Assembly (NCBI GenBank): GCA_947491225.1 | Contig: CANLIE010000018.1 | Coordinates: 1 to 58,604 of the forward strand | Direction of reading: 5' to 3' | Source: an uncultured Cellulophaga sp. | GTDB lineage: Bacteria; Bacteroidota; Bacteroidia; Flavobacteriales; Flavobacteriaceae | DNA: 58,604 nt | Part shown: one piece after another, positions 25,159-34,563 of the stretch | Position numbering within the stretch: the first letter of the stretch is position 1 | Layout of the letters: each line of letters begins with the position of its first letter | Notes under the pieces: generated by a model | Told to the model about the DNA's origin: nothing | What the model saw: the letters and a program-made list of their open reading frames with translations, nothing else | The model's database searches: none | Translations under genes and position numbers: made by a program

Positions 25159-26898
25159 ATGGCAGAAAAAAAAGTAAGTATATTAACTGCATTTAAGACC
25201 ATAATATGGCCTAGACGTAATCTAGTTTTTATTGGATTATTTTTAATTGTTATTAGCAAAGCCGCAAGTTTTGTAGCTCCAATGGCCTTAAAATATTTAA
25301 TGGATGATATTGTTCCTAATAAAGACCTTGATTTTTTAAAATCATTGGTAATAATTGTAGTATTGGCATTTTTAGTACAAGCTATTACTTCTTTTTTATT
25401 AACAAAAGTATTAAGTATACAGGCACAATATTTAATTTCTGAACTAAGAGCTCAAGTACAAAAAAAGGTGCTTTCATTACCCATTAGCTTTTTTGACAAC
25501 AATAAGTCTGGTGCTTTGGTTTCAAGGATAATGAGTGATGTTGAAGGTGTTAGAAACCTTATTGGTACAGGGCTGGTACAACTGGTTGGCGGTACAATTA
25601 CTGCTATTGTTTCTATTGTATTATTAACCCGAATAAGCCCAGAAATGACCTTAATGGCCTTTGTTCCTTTAATTCTATTTGCCTTTATATCTTTAAAAGC
25701 ATTTAAGATTATACGTCCTGTTTTTAGAGAAAGAGGAAAAATAAATGCTGAAGTAAAAGGCAGACTAACCGAAACCTTAAGTGGTGTTCGTGTAATAAAG
25801 GGCTTTAATGCAGAAGAACAAGAAAACAAAATTTTTGAAGATGGCGTAGCTAAATTGTACAAAAACGTAAAAAAGAGTTTAACCGCAACTGCAGTAATGA
25901 CAAGTTCATCTACCTTTTTATTGGGGCTTGCTACAACAGGTATTATGATGGGTTATGGAGGCTACTTACTAATTACTGGTGATCTTACCACAGGAGAATA
26001 TTTTGAGTTTACATTTTTACTTGCACTAATGGTTGCACCTATTCTACAAATAAGTAATATTGGGAGTCAACTCACTGAAGCACTTGCTGGCTTAGACCGC
26101 ACAGAAGAATTAATGAATATGACTGCTGAAGCAGACGAGAAAGACCGCACTATTGTTTTAAAAGATATTAAGGGTGATGTTGCTTTTAACAATGTTTCTT
26201 TTGCGTATGAAGAAGACAAAGAAGTGTTAACCAACGTAAATTTCACTGTTAATTCTGGTCATGTAATTGCTCTTGTAGGCAGTTCTGGATCTGGAAAATC
26301 TACTATTGCTGGTTTAGCTGCAAGTTTTTTAAATCCGGCTGAAGGGACTATTACAATAGATGGCAATGATTTATCTAAAGTAGATTTAAACAGTTTTAGA
26401 CAACATTTAGGTGTTGTTTTACAGGACGATTTTTTGTTTGAAGGCACTATAAAAAACAATATCCTTTTTCCTAGACCCAATGCTACCAATGAAGAATTAT
26501 TAAATGCTGTTGAAGCTGCCTATGTAAACGAATTTACTGATAGATTTGATGATGGTCTAGAAACACTTATTGGAGAAAGAGGTGTAAAACTATCTGGTGG
26601 GCAACGCCAGCGTATAGCCATTGCTAGAGCTATTCTAGCGAATCCTAAAATATTAATTTTAGATGAAGCTACTTCTAATTTGGATACAGAAAGTGAAGCA
26701 TTAATACAAAAAAGTTTAGCTACGTTAACTAAAGGAAGAACTACTTTTGTTATTGCACATAGGTTAAGTACCATACGTAAGGCAGACCAGATTTTAGTCA
26801 TAGAAAATGGCAAAATTGCAGAACGTGGCACACATGATGAACTTATTGCAAAAGAAGGTCGCTACCATAATCTATTTACCTACCAAGCAAGAATATAA
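25159..26898 (+). CDS. ABC transporter, MsbA-like half-transporter
   Basis: A 579-aa fused membrane + ATPase protein. Residues 1 to ~320 form six membrane helices of the type I exporter fold. The ATPase has Walker A GSSGSGKST (~375), the signature LSGGQRQRIA (~480), Walker B ILILDEATSNLD (~503) and the H-loop IAHRLST. Homodimeric export of lipid or drug is likely. In Bacteroidota such proteins are annotated as MsbA or multidrug exporters. The substrate is not decided by the sequence. A strong terminator follows. Confidence 0.9.
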   Translation: MAEKKVSILTAFKTIIWPRRNLVFIGLFLIVISKAASFVAPMALKYLMDDIVPNKDLDFLKSLVIIVVLAFLVQAITSFLLTKVLSIQAQYLISELRAQVQKKVLSLPISFFDNNKSGALVSRIMSDVEGVRNLIGTGLVQLVGGTITAIVSIVLLTRISPEMTLMAFVPLILFAFISLKAFKIIRPVFRERGKINAEVKGRLTETLSGVRVIKGFNAEEQENKIFEDGVAKLYKNVKKSLTATAVMTSSSTFLLGLATTGIMMGYGGYLLITGDLTTGEYFEFTFLLALMVAPILQISNIGSQLTEALAGLDRTEELMNMTAEADEKDRTIVLKDIKGDVAFNNVSFAYEEDKEVLTNVNFTVNSGHVIALVGSSGSGKSTIAGLAASFLNPAEGTITIDGNDLSKVDLNSFRQHLGVVLQDDFLFEGTIKNNILFPRPNATNEELLNAVEAAYVNEFTDRFDDGLETLIGERGVKLSGGQRQRIAIARAILANPKILILDEATSNLDTESEALIQKSLATLTKGRTTFVIAHRLSTIRKADQILVIENGKIAERGTHDELIAKEGRYHNLFTYQARI

Positions 26899-26926
26899 TA
26901 TAGATTTCTTGTCTTTATATGAATTA

Positions 26927-26966
26927 AAAAATCTCAAATTCTAGAAATTAAGAATTTGAGATTTTT
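26927..26966. terminator. Bidirectional terminator between the ABC exporter and the ferredoxin
   Basis: A perfect 16-bp inverted repeat (AAAAATCTCAAATTCT and its complement) with an 8-nt loop, between convergent genes. Confidence 0.9.
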
Positions 26967-26987
26967 ATATATTTTATATTTAATTGA

Positions 26988-27317
26988 TTAACTCTCTGGA
27001 GCTAGCTCTACTTCTAATCCGTCTAGTTCTGGTGTCATATGCAATTGACACCCTAATCTACTATTATCTTCTACATTAAATGCCTCAGCTAACATTGCAT
27101 CTTCATCATCAGACATTTCTGGCAACTTATGGTTAGAGATAACATAACACTGACAAGAAGCACACATTGCCATACCACCACATATACCAATTGTTCCTTC
27201 TGGAGCCAGTTCATAAGAACGTACAATTTCCATTAAGTTCATATTCATATCTGTTGGCGCGTCTACTTCATGCAAAACACCTTCTCTGTCCGTTATTTTA
27301 ATTTTAATATCACTCAT
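26988..27317 (-). CDS. Plant/vertebrate-type 2Fe-2S ferredoxin
   Basis: 109 residues. The cluster ligands are in ICGGMAMCASCQCYV and LGCQLHM. The pattern C-x5-C-x2-C plus a distal Cys, with NSRLGCQL, matches the adrenodoxin/Isc-type ferredoxins. Its start overlaps the stop of the ferredoxin reductase gene as TAATG, so the two are translated together and almost certainly form an electron-transfer pair. It probably serves Fe-S assembly or a monooxygenase. The CRP/FNR-type site in front of the reductase gene governs both. Confidence 0.9.
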   Translation of the reverse strand: MSDIKIKITDREGVLHEVDAPTDMNMNLMEIVRSYELAPEGTIGICGGMAMCASCQCYVISNHKLPEMSDDEDAMLAEAFNVEDNSRLGCQLHMTPELDGLEVELAPES

Positions 27318-28375
27318 TAATCTATTGCTTTAACCACAGCTTTTGGTGCTTCTTTTTTAGTTCCATCAAAACCTGTAACACCACCCACGGTAGTATACTT
27401 CATTACATATTTTTTTTCAGGATATATTTTTTGATATGCACTTTGGCACATTAATGTAGCTTCATGGAAACCACAAAGAATTAATTTTAATTTACCAGGA
27501 TATGTATTCACATCACCAATGGCATATATTCCTGAAATATTTGTTTGATAATCTAAAGTATTATTTACTTTAATTGCATTTTTTTCTATCTCTAACCCCC
27601 AATCCGCTATTGGACCCAATTTTGGAGACAACCCAAACAATGCTATAAAATTATCTACTTCTAATGTAATAAGTTCTTCTTCTCCTGTTTTTCTAATTTC
27701 AACTGCTTCAAGTATATTTTCTCCTCTTAGACCAACAATTTCTGCTGGTGTTATAAGGTTTATTTTTCCTTGATTCTTTAGTTGTTGTACTTTTTCAACA
27801 GAATCCAAAGCTCCTCTAAACTCGTTTCTTCTATGTACTAAAGTAACCTCAGCTGCTACATCTGCTAAAAAAATACTCCAATCTAAAGCGGAATCTCCTC
27901 CGCCAGCAATGATTACTTTTTTATCTCTATAAACTTCTGGGTCTTTTATCATATATGAAACTCCATTATCCTCAAACTTAGTTAAGTTTTCCAACAATGG
28001 TTTTCTTGGTTCAAAACTGCCTAGTCCCCCAGCTATAGCAACAATTGGTGCGTGGTGTTTTGTTCCTTTATTTGTAGTAACTATAAAAGAACCATCTTCT
28101 TGTTTCTCTATAGTTTCTGCACGTTCTCCCAATGTAAAACCTGGCTGAAATGCTTTTATCTGTTCCTTTAAATTATCTACCAATTCACCTGCCAAAACTT
28201 CTGGAAAGCCAGGAATATCGTAAATGGGTTTTTTAGGGTATATTTCTGCACACTGCCCTCCAGCCTGTGGCAAAGCATCTATTAAATGACATTTTAGTTG
28301 TAATAACCCTGCTTCAAATACAGCAAAAAGCCCAGTGGGGCCAGCTCCAATGATTAGTATGTCTGTTTTAATCAT
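27317..28375 (-). CDS. Ferredoxin-NADP+ reductase, thioredoxin-reductase-like type
   Basis: 352 residues. The FAD motif is LIIGAGPTGLFAVFEAGLL at residues 6-25. The NADPH motif is VIIAGGGDSALDWSIFLAD (~150-170). The C-terminal FAD-binding stretch is GIYAIGDVNTYPGKLKLILC. It lacks the CxxC of thioredoxin reductases, so it is the YumC-type FNR. It passes electrons between NADPH and the 2Fe-2S ferredoxin encoded just downstream. The promoter has TGA-N6-TCA at 28432-28445, 22 nt ahead of TAATTTTA. Confidence 0.92.
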   Translation of the reverse strand: MIKTDILIIGAGPTGLFAVFEAGLLQLKCHLIDALPQAGGQCAEIYPKKPIYDIPGFPEVLAGELVDNLKEQIKAFQPGFTLGERAETIEKQEDGSFIVTTNKGTKHHAPIVAIAGGLGSFEPRKPLLENLTKFEDNGVSYMIKDPEVYRDKKVIIAGGGDSALDWSIFLADVAAEVTLVHRRNEFRGALDSVEKVQQLKNQGKINLITPAEIVGLRGENILEAVEIRKTGEEELITLEVDNFIALFGLSPKLGPIADWGLEIEKNAIKVNNTLDYQTNISGIYAIGDVNTYPGKLKLILCGFHEATLMCQSAYQKIYPEKKYVMKYTTVGGVTGFDGTKKEAPKAVVKAID

Positions 28376-28401
28376 ATAAAAGTATCCTTAAAAATAAAAT
28401 G

Positions 28402-28445
28402 TAAAATTATGAAAGTTGTTTTGTTAGTAGTATGACTTATATCAT
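28402..28445 (-). promoter_or_regulatory. CRP/FNR-type site and -7 element of the ferredoxin reductase operon
   Basis: On the minus strand ATGATATAAGTCAT (28432-28445) is followed by a 22-nt spacer and TAATTTTA (28402-28409), one base off TAnnTTTG. The layout is the same as at 17782-17825 and 44398-44441. Confidence 0.6.
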
Positions 28446-28452
28446 TTATATA

Positions 28453-28692
28453 CTAACTTACATTTATTACTTCTTCAATCTGCGGCACATATTTTTTTAT
28501 GGTCATTTCTACACCACTTTTAAGAGTCATTTGATTAACACTGCACCCTACACATGCGCCTTCTAATTTTACTTTTACGGAAGTGTCATTATCTATTGAG
28601 ATTAAAGAAATATCTCCTCCATCGCTCTGCAAAAAAGGACGAATTTCTTCTAATGCTTTTTCTACGTTTGTTCTTACTTCTTCTGTTGTCAT
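28453..28692 (-). CDS. NifU C-terminal-domain Fe-S scaffold protein
   Basis: 79 residues, the NifU/NfuA C-terminal domain alone: IRPFLQSDGGDISLISIDND, then the cluster-binding CxxC in GACVGCSVNQMT. It holds a 4Fe-4S cluster between two subunits and hands it to target proteins. It starts 1 bp after the mrp gene ends, so the two Fe-S carrier genes form an operon. Confidence 0.93.
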   Translation of the reverse strand: MTTEEVRTNVEKALEEIRPFLQSDGGDISLISIDNDTSVKVKLEGACVGCSVNQMTLKSGVEMTIKKYVPQIEEVINVS

Positions 28693-28693
28693 T

Positions 28694-29836
28694 TTACTGC
28701 TTTTTAACAGACGAGCAACCCGCCATTGTTGTTATTTTTATAGCCTCTGTTGGTGGCAAATTATTATTTCTACCAACTACTTCTTGCACTACGTTTTTTG
28801 TTATTTCTTCAAAAGCGGCTTCTATTGGGGTAGCTGTCTGCATAGCTGCTGGTCTGCCAACATCACCAGCTTCCCTTATACTTTGTACCAACGGAATTTC
28901 ACCTAAGAACGGAACTTTTAAATCTTCTGACAAGTGCTTGGCTCCTTTTTTTCCAAAAATAAAATACTTGTTATTTGGTAATTCTTCAGGCGTAAAATAC
29001 GCCATATTTTCTATTATTCCCAATACAGGCACGTTTATAGAATCTTGCTGAAACATTGCGACACCTTTACGAGCATCTGCCAAGGCAATTTCTTGAGGTG
29101 TACTAACCACAACAGCACCTGTTACTGGCATTGCCTGCATAATACTTAGGTGTATGTCTCCAGTTCCTGGTGGTAAATCTATTAACATAAAGTCTATTTC
29201 TCCCCAATGTGCATCAAAAATCATCTGGTTTAGGGCCTTAGATGCCATTGGCCCTCTCCAAATTACTGCTTGGTTGGGTTGTGTAAAAAAACCTATGGAC
29301 AATAATTTAACACCATAGCTTTCTATTGGTTTCATTTTAGATTTACCGTCTATGTTTACTGCCAAAGGTTTCTCTTGTGCAACATCAAACATTATTGGCA
29401 TAGATGGCCCATAAATATCTGCATCTAGTAACCCAACTTTAAAACCCATTTTAGCTAATGTAACTGCTAAGTTTGCAGTAACAGTAGATTTACCCACACC
29501 TCCTTTACCAGAGGCAACAGCTATTATATTTTTTATGCCAGGAATTGGTTTTCCTTTTATTGTGTTTGTTTTTGGCTTTGCTGCTTCTACACCAACTTTT
29601 ACATTGATCTTTATTTTTGCTTTTTCATAAACCTCTGCGTGAATAGTTTTTAAAATTTCCACTTCAGTTTTTTTACGTGCCTGTAAACTTGGGTTATTTA
29701 TGGTTATATCCACAACTACCTCATCTCCAAAAACCATAACATTGGTTACAGCTCCGCTTTCTACCATATTTTTACCTTCACCAGGAACTGTAATTTTTTC
29801 TAATGCCTTTAAGACATCTTTTTTCTGTAACTTCAT
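28694..29836 (-). CDS. Mrp/NBP35 family Fe-S carrier ATPase
   Basis: 380 residues. The N-terminal ~90 residues are a DUF59/MIP18 domain (VLKALEKITVPGEGKNMVES). The deviant Walker A is ASGKGGVGKSTVTANLA (~108-125). LLDADIYGPSMP and FMLIDLPPGTGD are the other nucleotide-binding motifs. The protein loads or transfers Fe-S clusters (ApbC/Mrp). The C-terminal Cys is single (GCSSVKK) and not the usual pair, which is worth noting. The NifU-like partner follows immediately. TATCTTTG (29883-29890, minus strand) is a good -7 element. Confidence 0.92.
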   Translation of the reverse strand: MKLQKKDVLKALEKITVPGEGKNMVESGAVTNVMVFGDEVVVDITINNPSLQARKKTEVEILKTIHAEVYEKAKIKINVKVGVEAAKPKTNTIKGKPIPGIKNIIAVASGKGGVGKSTVTANLAVTLAKMGFKVGLLDADIYGPSMPIMFDVAQEKPLAVNIDGKSKMKPIESYGVKLLSIGFFTQPNQAVIWRGPMASKALNQMIFDAHWGEIDFMLIDLPPGTGDIHLSIMQAMPVTGAVVVSTPQEIALADARKGVAMFQQDSINVPVLGIIENMAYFTPEELPNNKYFIFGKKGAKHLSEDLKVPFLGEIPLVQSIREAGDVGRPAAMQTATPIEAAFEEITKNVVQEVVGRNNNLPPTEAIKITTMAGCSSVKKQ

Positions 29837-30005
29837 TTATACCGCTTTCTTTTTCAGCTTTTTACTTAAACTGATTCTAAATTACAAAGATAGTATATAG
29901 GGCTGAGATTATGAAGCTATGGAATTGAAATATAATATGCATACATAAAATTTTCTTATGTGATATGACTTATTCTATCTTTTAAGAAAAAAGATTAAAA
30001 TTTAA

Positions 30006-30350
30006 TTACAAATCTCCTTCTAACTCTGTAAACGGATCCCAGAAGTGTTTATCTAAATCTTGTATTTGGTTATCTACAACAACAATACCTTCATTCTCTA
30101 ACAATTGTTGCATTAAATTTGTCCCATCAAAATGATGCTTGCCCGTTAACAAACCTTTACGATTTACTACCCTATGTGCCGGAACATTTTCTATAGCACC
30201 AGCACCCCTCATTGCCCAACCAACCATTCTTGCACCACGTGTTGTTCCTAAATATTTTGCAATTGCACCATAAGAAGTGACCTTCCCATATGGTATTTGA
30301 CTTGCCACTGCATATACTTTTTGAAAGAAATTTTGGTTTTCTGGCTTCAT
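30006..30350 (-). CDS. Alkyltransferase-like protein (MGMT family without the acceptor Cys)
   Basis: 114 residues matching the DNA-binding half of O6-alkylguanine alkyltransferase: PYGKVTSYGAIAKYLGTTRG, then PAHRVVNRKGLLTGKHHF. The active-site Cys of PCHRV is Ala here, the mark of alkyltransferase-like (ATL) proteins. ATLs bind alkylated DNA and flag it for nucleotide-excision repair and do not repair it directly. It is last in a probable operon behind trmB and a LysE-type exporter. Confidence 0.9.
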   Translation of the reverse strand: MKPENQNFFQKVYAVASQIPYGKVTSYGAIAKYLGTTRGARMVGWAMRGAGAIENVPAHRVVNRKGLLTGKHHFDGTNLMQQLLENEGIVVVDNQIQDLDKHFWDPFTELEGDL

Positions 30351-30353
30351 TTT

Positions 30354-30986
30354 TTAACGATTATAAACCCTGAATAAAGTTATTACAAAAAGAACCAGCA
30401 TTAATGCACTTATAATGTAATTAGAGTTTTTGGAAAACCCGCTAGATTTTTTCTCTAATTTATTAAAATAGACAGTGTACAAGTATAAAACTGCAAACGT
30501 ACCACAACCAGCTGCCAAAATAAAGGTAAGTATGTCCCATATTTCAAATTTTATCCACCCGGAAACTTTCCACATAGCATTAAGACCACTGTAATACGGG
30601 ATCGTTAGTAAATTTATAGCTGCCAAAAAAACACCTTTATAAAAACTGTTGCGCTTACTTATTTCTGAATTTTTCTTTTTTTTTGGTTTTATCCATTCTC
30701 TTGCCATTGCAAAAAAATAAAGACATAAGAAAGTAAAGATAACCAAAGCTACTTTTAACAATATTTCAACTATTTCTGGGTTTTTGTGCAAGAACTTAGA
30801 AATCATTACAGCAATGTAAGCTTGTGCTATTACAGTAATTGATACTCCAATACTAAAAACAATACCATTTAACTTTCCTTTTTCAACACTAATTTTTGCC
30901 GCGTTCATATTCAACAACCCAGGAGGTACTGTAGCCATAAAAGCGGCAGAGAAAGTTGCAAAAAAAAGTATTACTAAGTGCGTCAT
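30354..30986 (-). CDS. LysE-family exporter
   Basis: 210 residues with six hydrophobic segments. The N-terminus has PPGLLNMNAAKISVEKGKLN, the LysE/RhtB signature region (PGP-like start, basic loop). It likely exports an amino acid or a similar small molecule; the substrate is unknown. It lies between trmB (3-bp gap) and the ATL gene (3-bp gap), so the three are co-transcribed. Confidence 0.8.
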   Translation of the reverse strand: MTHLVILFFATFSAAFMATVPPGLLNMNAAKISVEKGKLNGIVFSIGVSITVIAQAYIAVMISKFLHKNPEIVEILLKVALVIFTFLCLYFFAMAREWIKPKKKKNSEISKRNSFYKGVFLAAINLLTIPYYSGLNAMWKVSGWIKFEIWDILTFILAAGCGTFAVLYLYTVYFNKLEKKSSGFSKNSNYIISALMLVLFVITLFRVYNR

Positions 30987-30989
30987 TGG

Positions 30990-31661
30990 TTAATTGACTC
31001 TAAATTGAATGTAGGTTATTGGTTTTCCTTTTTCAAGATACTGATTTTCATAAAAAGTCTGAATTTCTATGACTTCTTTTGGACTTCCTTCATTCTTATA
31101 CACGTTATGATTGGCATAAATTACCTCTAAACCTTTACCATGTAACAAACCTAATGTATAGCCGTGCATAAACTCACTATCGGTCTTTAGGTTTACAATA
31201 CCGTCTGGTTTAAGTATTTGTCTATACTTGTCCAAAAAAGCTTCATTTGTTAATCTGTGCTTGGTGCGCTTGTATTTTATTTGCGGGTCTGGAAAAGTAA
31301 TCCATATTTCTGAGACTTCGCCTTTAGCAAAAAGCTTGTCTATTAATTCTATTTGTGTTCTCAAAAAAGTAGCGTTTTTAATATCTTCTTCAATAGCTGT
31401 TTTAGCACCTCTCCAAAAACGAGCTCCTTTTATATCTATTCCAATATAGTTTTTATTGGGATTCCGCCTGGCTAAACCAATTGTATACTCACCCTTACCA
31501 CAACCTAATTCTAAAACAATTGGATTGTTATTCTCAAAAAAAGTAGCCCACTTACCTTTTAAGGAGAAATCTACATCAACAATCTCTTCTCTAGTTGGCT
31601 GAAACACATTGACAAATGTTTCATTTTCCTTGAATCTCTTTAACTTGTTCTTACTTCCCAA
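30990..31661 (-). CDS. trmB: tRNA (guanine-N7)-methyltransferase
   Basis: 223 residues. The SAM-binding motif LELGCGKGEYTIGLARRNP is at ~52-70. The TrmB-specific WITFPDPQIKYKRTKHRLTN (~118-137) carries the catalytic Asp and basic tRNA-binding residues. It methylates G46 of tRNA. First gene of a three-gene unit. The length is normal. Confidence 0.94.
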   Translation of the reverse strand: MGSKNKLKRFKENETFVNVFQPTREEIVDVDFSLKGKWATFFENNNPIVLELGCGKGEYTIGLARRNPNKNYIGIDIKGARFWRGAKTAIEEDIKNATFLRTQIELIDKLFAKGEVSEIWITFPDPQIKYKRTKHRLTNEAFLDKYRQILKPDGIVNLKTDSEFMHGYTLGLLHGKGLEVIYANHNVYKNEGSPKEVIEIQTFYENQYLEKGKPITYIQFRVN

Positions 31662-31725
31662 AACATAAATTTAATGATTTGACAAAGCTAAGGAAATCTA
31701 TTTATGTTTTAATAGTAGTTTCTTT

Positions 31726-32835
31726 ATGTCTATGAATAAATCTAAACGTATATTGGTTGCTCCTCTAAACTGGGGTTTAGGGCACGCCACAAGGTGTATA
31801 CCTATAATTAACGCTTTATTAGAAAATGGATATACTCCTATAATAGCTTCAGATGGCGATGCCTTGAATTTATTAAAAAAAGAATTTCCAAAACTTGAGT
31901 TTCACGAACTTCCTTCTTATAAAATAAAGTATGCAAAAAAAGGCAAAAACTTTAAAATGAAAATGCTGTGGGATTCTCCTAAAATGCTAAAAGCAATACA
32001 ACAAGAAAAGAAAGAAACAAAAAGACTAGCAAAAGAATTAAATATAGATGGTATTATTTCTGACAATAGACTTGGTGTTTTTTATAAAAAGATTCCTTGC
32101 GTATTTATAACGCATCAGCTAAACGTACTTACAGGTAAAACAACTTGGATGAGTACTAAGCTTCATCAAAATATCATTAAAAAATTTGATGAATGCTGGG
32201 TTCCAGACACACAGAAAAATCCAAACCTTTCTGGAAAACTAGGACACTTAAAAAACTCTAAATTAAATATTAAATACCTAGGTCCTTTAAGCCGATTTAA
32301 AAAAATTGACCTTCCAAAAAAATATGAGTTAATGGTTTTATTGTCTGGCCCTGAACCACAACGCTCTATGCTAGAAGAAAAATTATTTGATGAATTAATT
32401 GGCTATGAAAATGATGTTCTCTTTGTAAAAGGAAAAGTTGAAGAAGAGCAAAAAATAACATCATTAAGGGGAAATATCGTAATCTACAATTTTATGAATT
32501 CTAAAGCTTTAGAAAGAGCAATAAATGAAAGTAAAGCAATCATTTGCCGATCTGGCTACACAACTTTAATGGATTTGGCAAAACTAGAAAAGAAAGCTTT
32601 TTTTATACCTACCCCTGGGCAGTTTGAACAAGAGTATTTAGCTAAACGCTTACACAAAAAAGGCGTAGCTCCAACTTGCTCACAAGATGAGTTTACTATT
32701 GACGAACTAAAAAAAATAAAAGAATATAGTGGTTTAAAACAATTTAAAAACGATTTAAACTATACTTTGTTATTTGATGTTTTCTCTAAAGTAAAAGAAA
32801 ATTCTGACCCTACACCTACTACACTTTCTACATAA
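31726..32835 (+). CDS. Glycosyltransferase, MurG/GT28-like
   Basis: 369 residues of GT-B fold. The N-terminal ILVAPLNWGLGHATRCIPII is the glycine-rich loop with the His of this family. C-terminally, CRSGYTTLMDLAKLEKKAFF and PTPGQFEQEYLAKRL form the nucleotide-sugar site. It resembles the Bacteroidota proteins annotated as 'UDP-N-acetylglucosamine transferase-like'. The acceptor is unknown. The 3' end overlaps the convergent histidine kinase gene by 76 bp, with both frames intact. Confidence 0.8.
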   Translation: MSMNKSKRILVAPLNWGLGHATRCIPIINALLENGYTPIIASDGDALNLLKKEFPKLEFHELPSYKIKYAKKGKNFKMKMLWDSPKMLKAIQQEKKETKRLAKELNIDGIISDNRLGVFYKKIPCVFITHQLNVLTGKTTWMSTKLHQNIIKKFDECWVPDTQKNPNLSGKLGHLKNSKLNIKYLGPLSRFKKIDLPKKYELMVLLSGPEPQRSMLEEKLFDELIGYENDVLFVKGKVEEEQKITSLRGNIVIYNFMNSKALERAINESKAIICRSGYTTLMDLAKLEKKAFFIPTPGQFEQEYLAKRLHKKGVAPTCSQDEFTIDELKKIKEYSGLKQFKNDLNYTLLFDVFSKVKENSDPTPTTLST

Positions 32836-33815
32836 ATTCTTTCATTATGTGCTTCTATTATGTGCTTAACAATGGACAATCCAAGTCCAGAACCACCAAC
32901 CTCCCTGCTCCTACTTTTATCAACTCTATAAAAACGCTCAAAAAGTCTGGATAGGTGGTCCTTAGAAATCCCTTCTCCATTGTCTGTTACTCTTACAATA
33001 ACCTTGTTCTTTATTAAATTTTCTACACTAACCTCAGTAGTGCCATTTTTATGTCCATATTTAATAGAATTAACCAGTAGATTAGAAACTACTTGCTGCA
33101 TACGCTCTTTATCTGCCCTTACCATTATTGGCTCCTTATAGTGCATATCAAAAGTTAATGAAATTTCCTTTTTAGCAGCACGCATTTCTAGCAAATCAAA
33201 AACGTTTTGTATAAGTTCAACAATATCAAAATCTTCAAGCTCCATATTAAGACCACCTGCTTCCAGTTTAGTAATCATATCTAAATCCTTAACAATATAG
33301 ATTAGTCTTTCTACGCCTTTATTGGCACGTTCAAGATATTTTACACGAACTTTTTTATCGTTCATAGCACCATCTAACAACGTTAAAATATATCCTTGTA
33401 CTGTAAATAAAGGTGTTTTTAATTCATGTGATACATTTCCTAAAAAATCTTTGCGATATTCTTCCCTAATTTTTAATGTATCTATTTCTATTTTTTTTCC
33501 CTGAGCAAATTTTTCTATTTCTTCTGTTAAAGTTTTTATATCGGTAGTAATAGGACCAGATGAAAATGATGTAGACTCTAAAAGCGAAACATCATCATAT
33601 ATTTTTTTTATACGCCTATAAATAAATTTCTCTACCCTAAATTGTATAATTATAAAAGATAAAACATAACTTATTAGTGAAAAAACCACTAAAAAAAGCC
33701 AATCAAAAATAGTACTATAATACATATACACCCCCAACAAGGATGTTAACGCTATTACAATAAAAAGTGATGAACGAAATGCAAATTTATATGACTTTTT
33801 TAGTCTTTTTGTCAT
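32760..33815 (-). CDS. Sensor histidine kinase, PhoR-like
   Basis: 351 residues. Two membrane helices (~14-60) with almost no periplasmic loop between them. The HisKA box is FLGNVSHELKTPLFTVQGYI with the phospho-His. The ATPase has N-box SNLLVNSIKYG, G1 VTDNGEGI and G2 GGSGLGLSIVKHI. Such loop-less sensors, like PhoR, sense through partners in the membrane. It overlaps the upstream response regulator gene by one base, so they form one unit. The target is inferred to include the divergent TonB receptor gene. Confidence 0.88.
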   Translation of the reverse strand: MTKRLKKSYKFAFRSSLFIVIALTSLLGVYMYYSTIFDWLFLVVFSLISYVLSFIIIQFRVEKFIYRRIKKIYDDVSLLESTSFSSGPITTDIKTLTEEIEKFAQGKKIEIDTLKIREEYRKDFLGNVSHELKTPLFTVQGYILTLLDGAMNDKKVRVKYLERANKGVERLIYIVKDLDMITKLEAGGLNMELEDFDIVELIQNVFDLLEMRAAKKEISLTFDMHYKEPIMVRADKERMQQVVSNLLVNSIKYGHKNGTTEVSVENLIKNKVIVRVTDNGEGISKDHLSRLFERFYRVDKSRSREVGGSGLGLSIVKHIIEAHNERIYVESVVGVGSEFSFTLEKTSNNKV

Positions 33816-34504
33816 TATATAACAAACTTATATCCTACACCCTTTACGGTTTTAAAATGGTCATCTCCTATTTTTTCTCTTAATTTTCTAATATGTACAT
33901 CTATTGTTCTACCACCAACAACTACTTCATTTCCCCAAACTTTATCTAAAATAACTTCTCTTTTATAAACTTTGTTTGGTTTAGATGTTAATAAAGCCAA
34001 TAACTCAAATTCTTTTCTTGGCAATACAATCTCTACTCCATCATTAATAACCTTATATTCTTCTCTATCAATAATAATATTACCAACCTTGACAATATCA
34101 TCTTGTTCAACGGAATCTTCTTCTTTTAACCTTCTAAGTAAAGCTTTAACTTTACTCACTAATACCTTTGGCTTAATTGGCTTGGTAATATAATCGTCTG
34201 CACCAGCATCAAACCCAGCAACCTGTGAATAATCTTCTCCTCTAGCCGTTAAAAAAGCAATAATAGTATTTTGTAAGCCTGGTGTATTCCTAATTATCTC
34301 ACAAGCTTCAATACCATCCATTTCTGGCATCATTACATCTAAAATAATCAAATGAGGGGCTTTCTTCTTTGCTTTAGCAACTGCTTCAACCCCATTCTTT
34401 GCAGTAAACACCTCATATCCTTCTGATGAAAGATTATAATTTACTATCTCTAAAATGTCTGGTTCATCATCAACCAAAAGTATTTTAATATCCTTCTTTT
34501 TCAT
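33815..34504 (-). CDS. OmpR/PhoB-family response regulator
   Basis: 229 residues. The receiver domain has the phospho-acceptor Asp in LIILDVMMPEMDG and the Lys in DYITKPIKP. The C-terminal winged helix has LPRKEFELLALLTSKPNKVY and ends in VGGRTIDVHIRKLREKIGDD. It is co-transcribed with the kinase. Its own promoter is near-ideal (TTTG, 18 bp, TACTTTTG) and is flanked by 11-bp-spaced TAACA repeats that resemble a Pho box. Confidence 0.9.
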   Translation of the reverse strand: MKKKDIKILLVDDEPDILEIVNYNLSSEGYEVFTAKNGVEAVAKAKKKAPHLIILDVMMPEMDGIEACEIIRNTPGLQNTIIAFLTARGEDYSQVAGFDAGADDYITKPIKPKVLVSKVKALLRRLKEEDSVEQDDIVKVGNIIIDREEYKVINDGVEIVLPRKEFELLALLTSKPNKVYKREVILDKVWGNEVVVGGRTIDVHIRKLREKIGDDHFKTVKGVGYKFVI

Positions 34505-34528
34505 CTTTAAATCTTATTGATTATTCGC

Positions 34529-34558
34529 CAAAAGTAAATATAATACTTATACTTCAAA
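34529..34558 (-). promoter_or_regulatory. Promoter of the response regulator/kinase operon
   Basis: On the minus strand TTTG (34555-34558), an 18-bp spacer and TACTTTTG (34529-34536) match the Bacteroidota sigma-A consensus exactly. The ATG is 25 bp downstream. Confidence 0.8.
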
Positions 34559-34563
34559 GATGC

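Noticed and set aside
29957-29971. TGATATGACTTAT near mrp as a fourth CRP/FNR-type site
   Set aside because: The second half-site does not match at N6 spacing, and the mrp -7 element (29883-29890) is much too far away.
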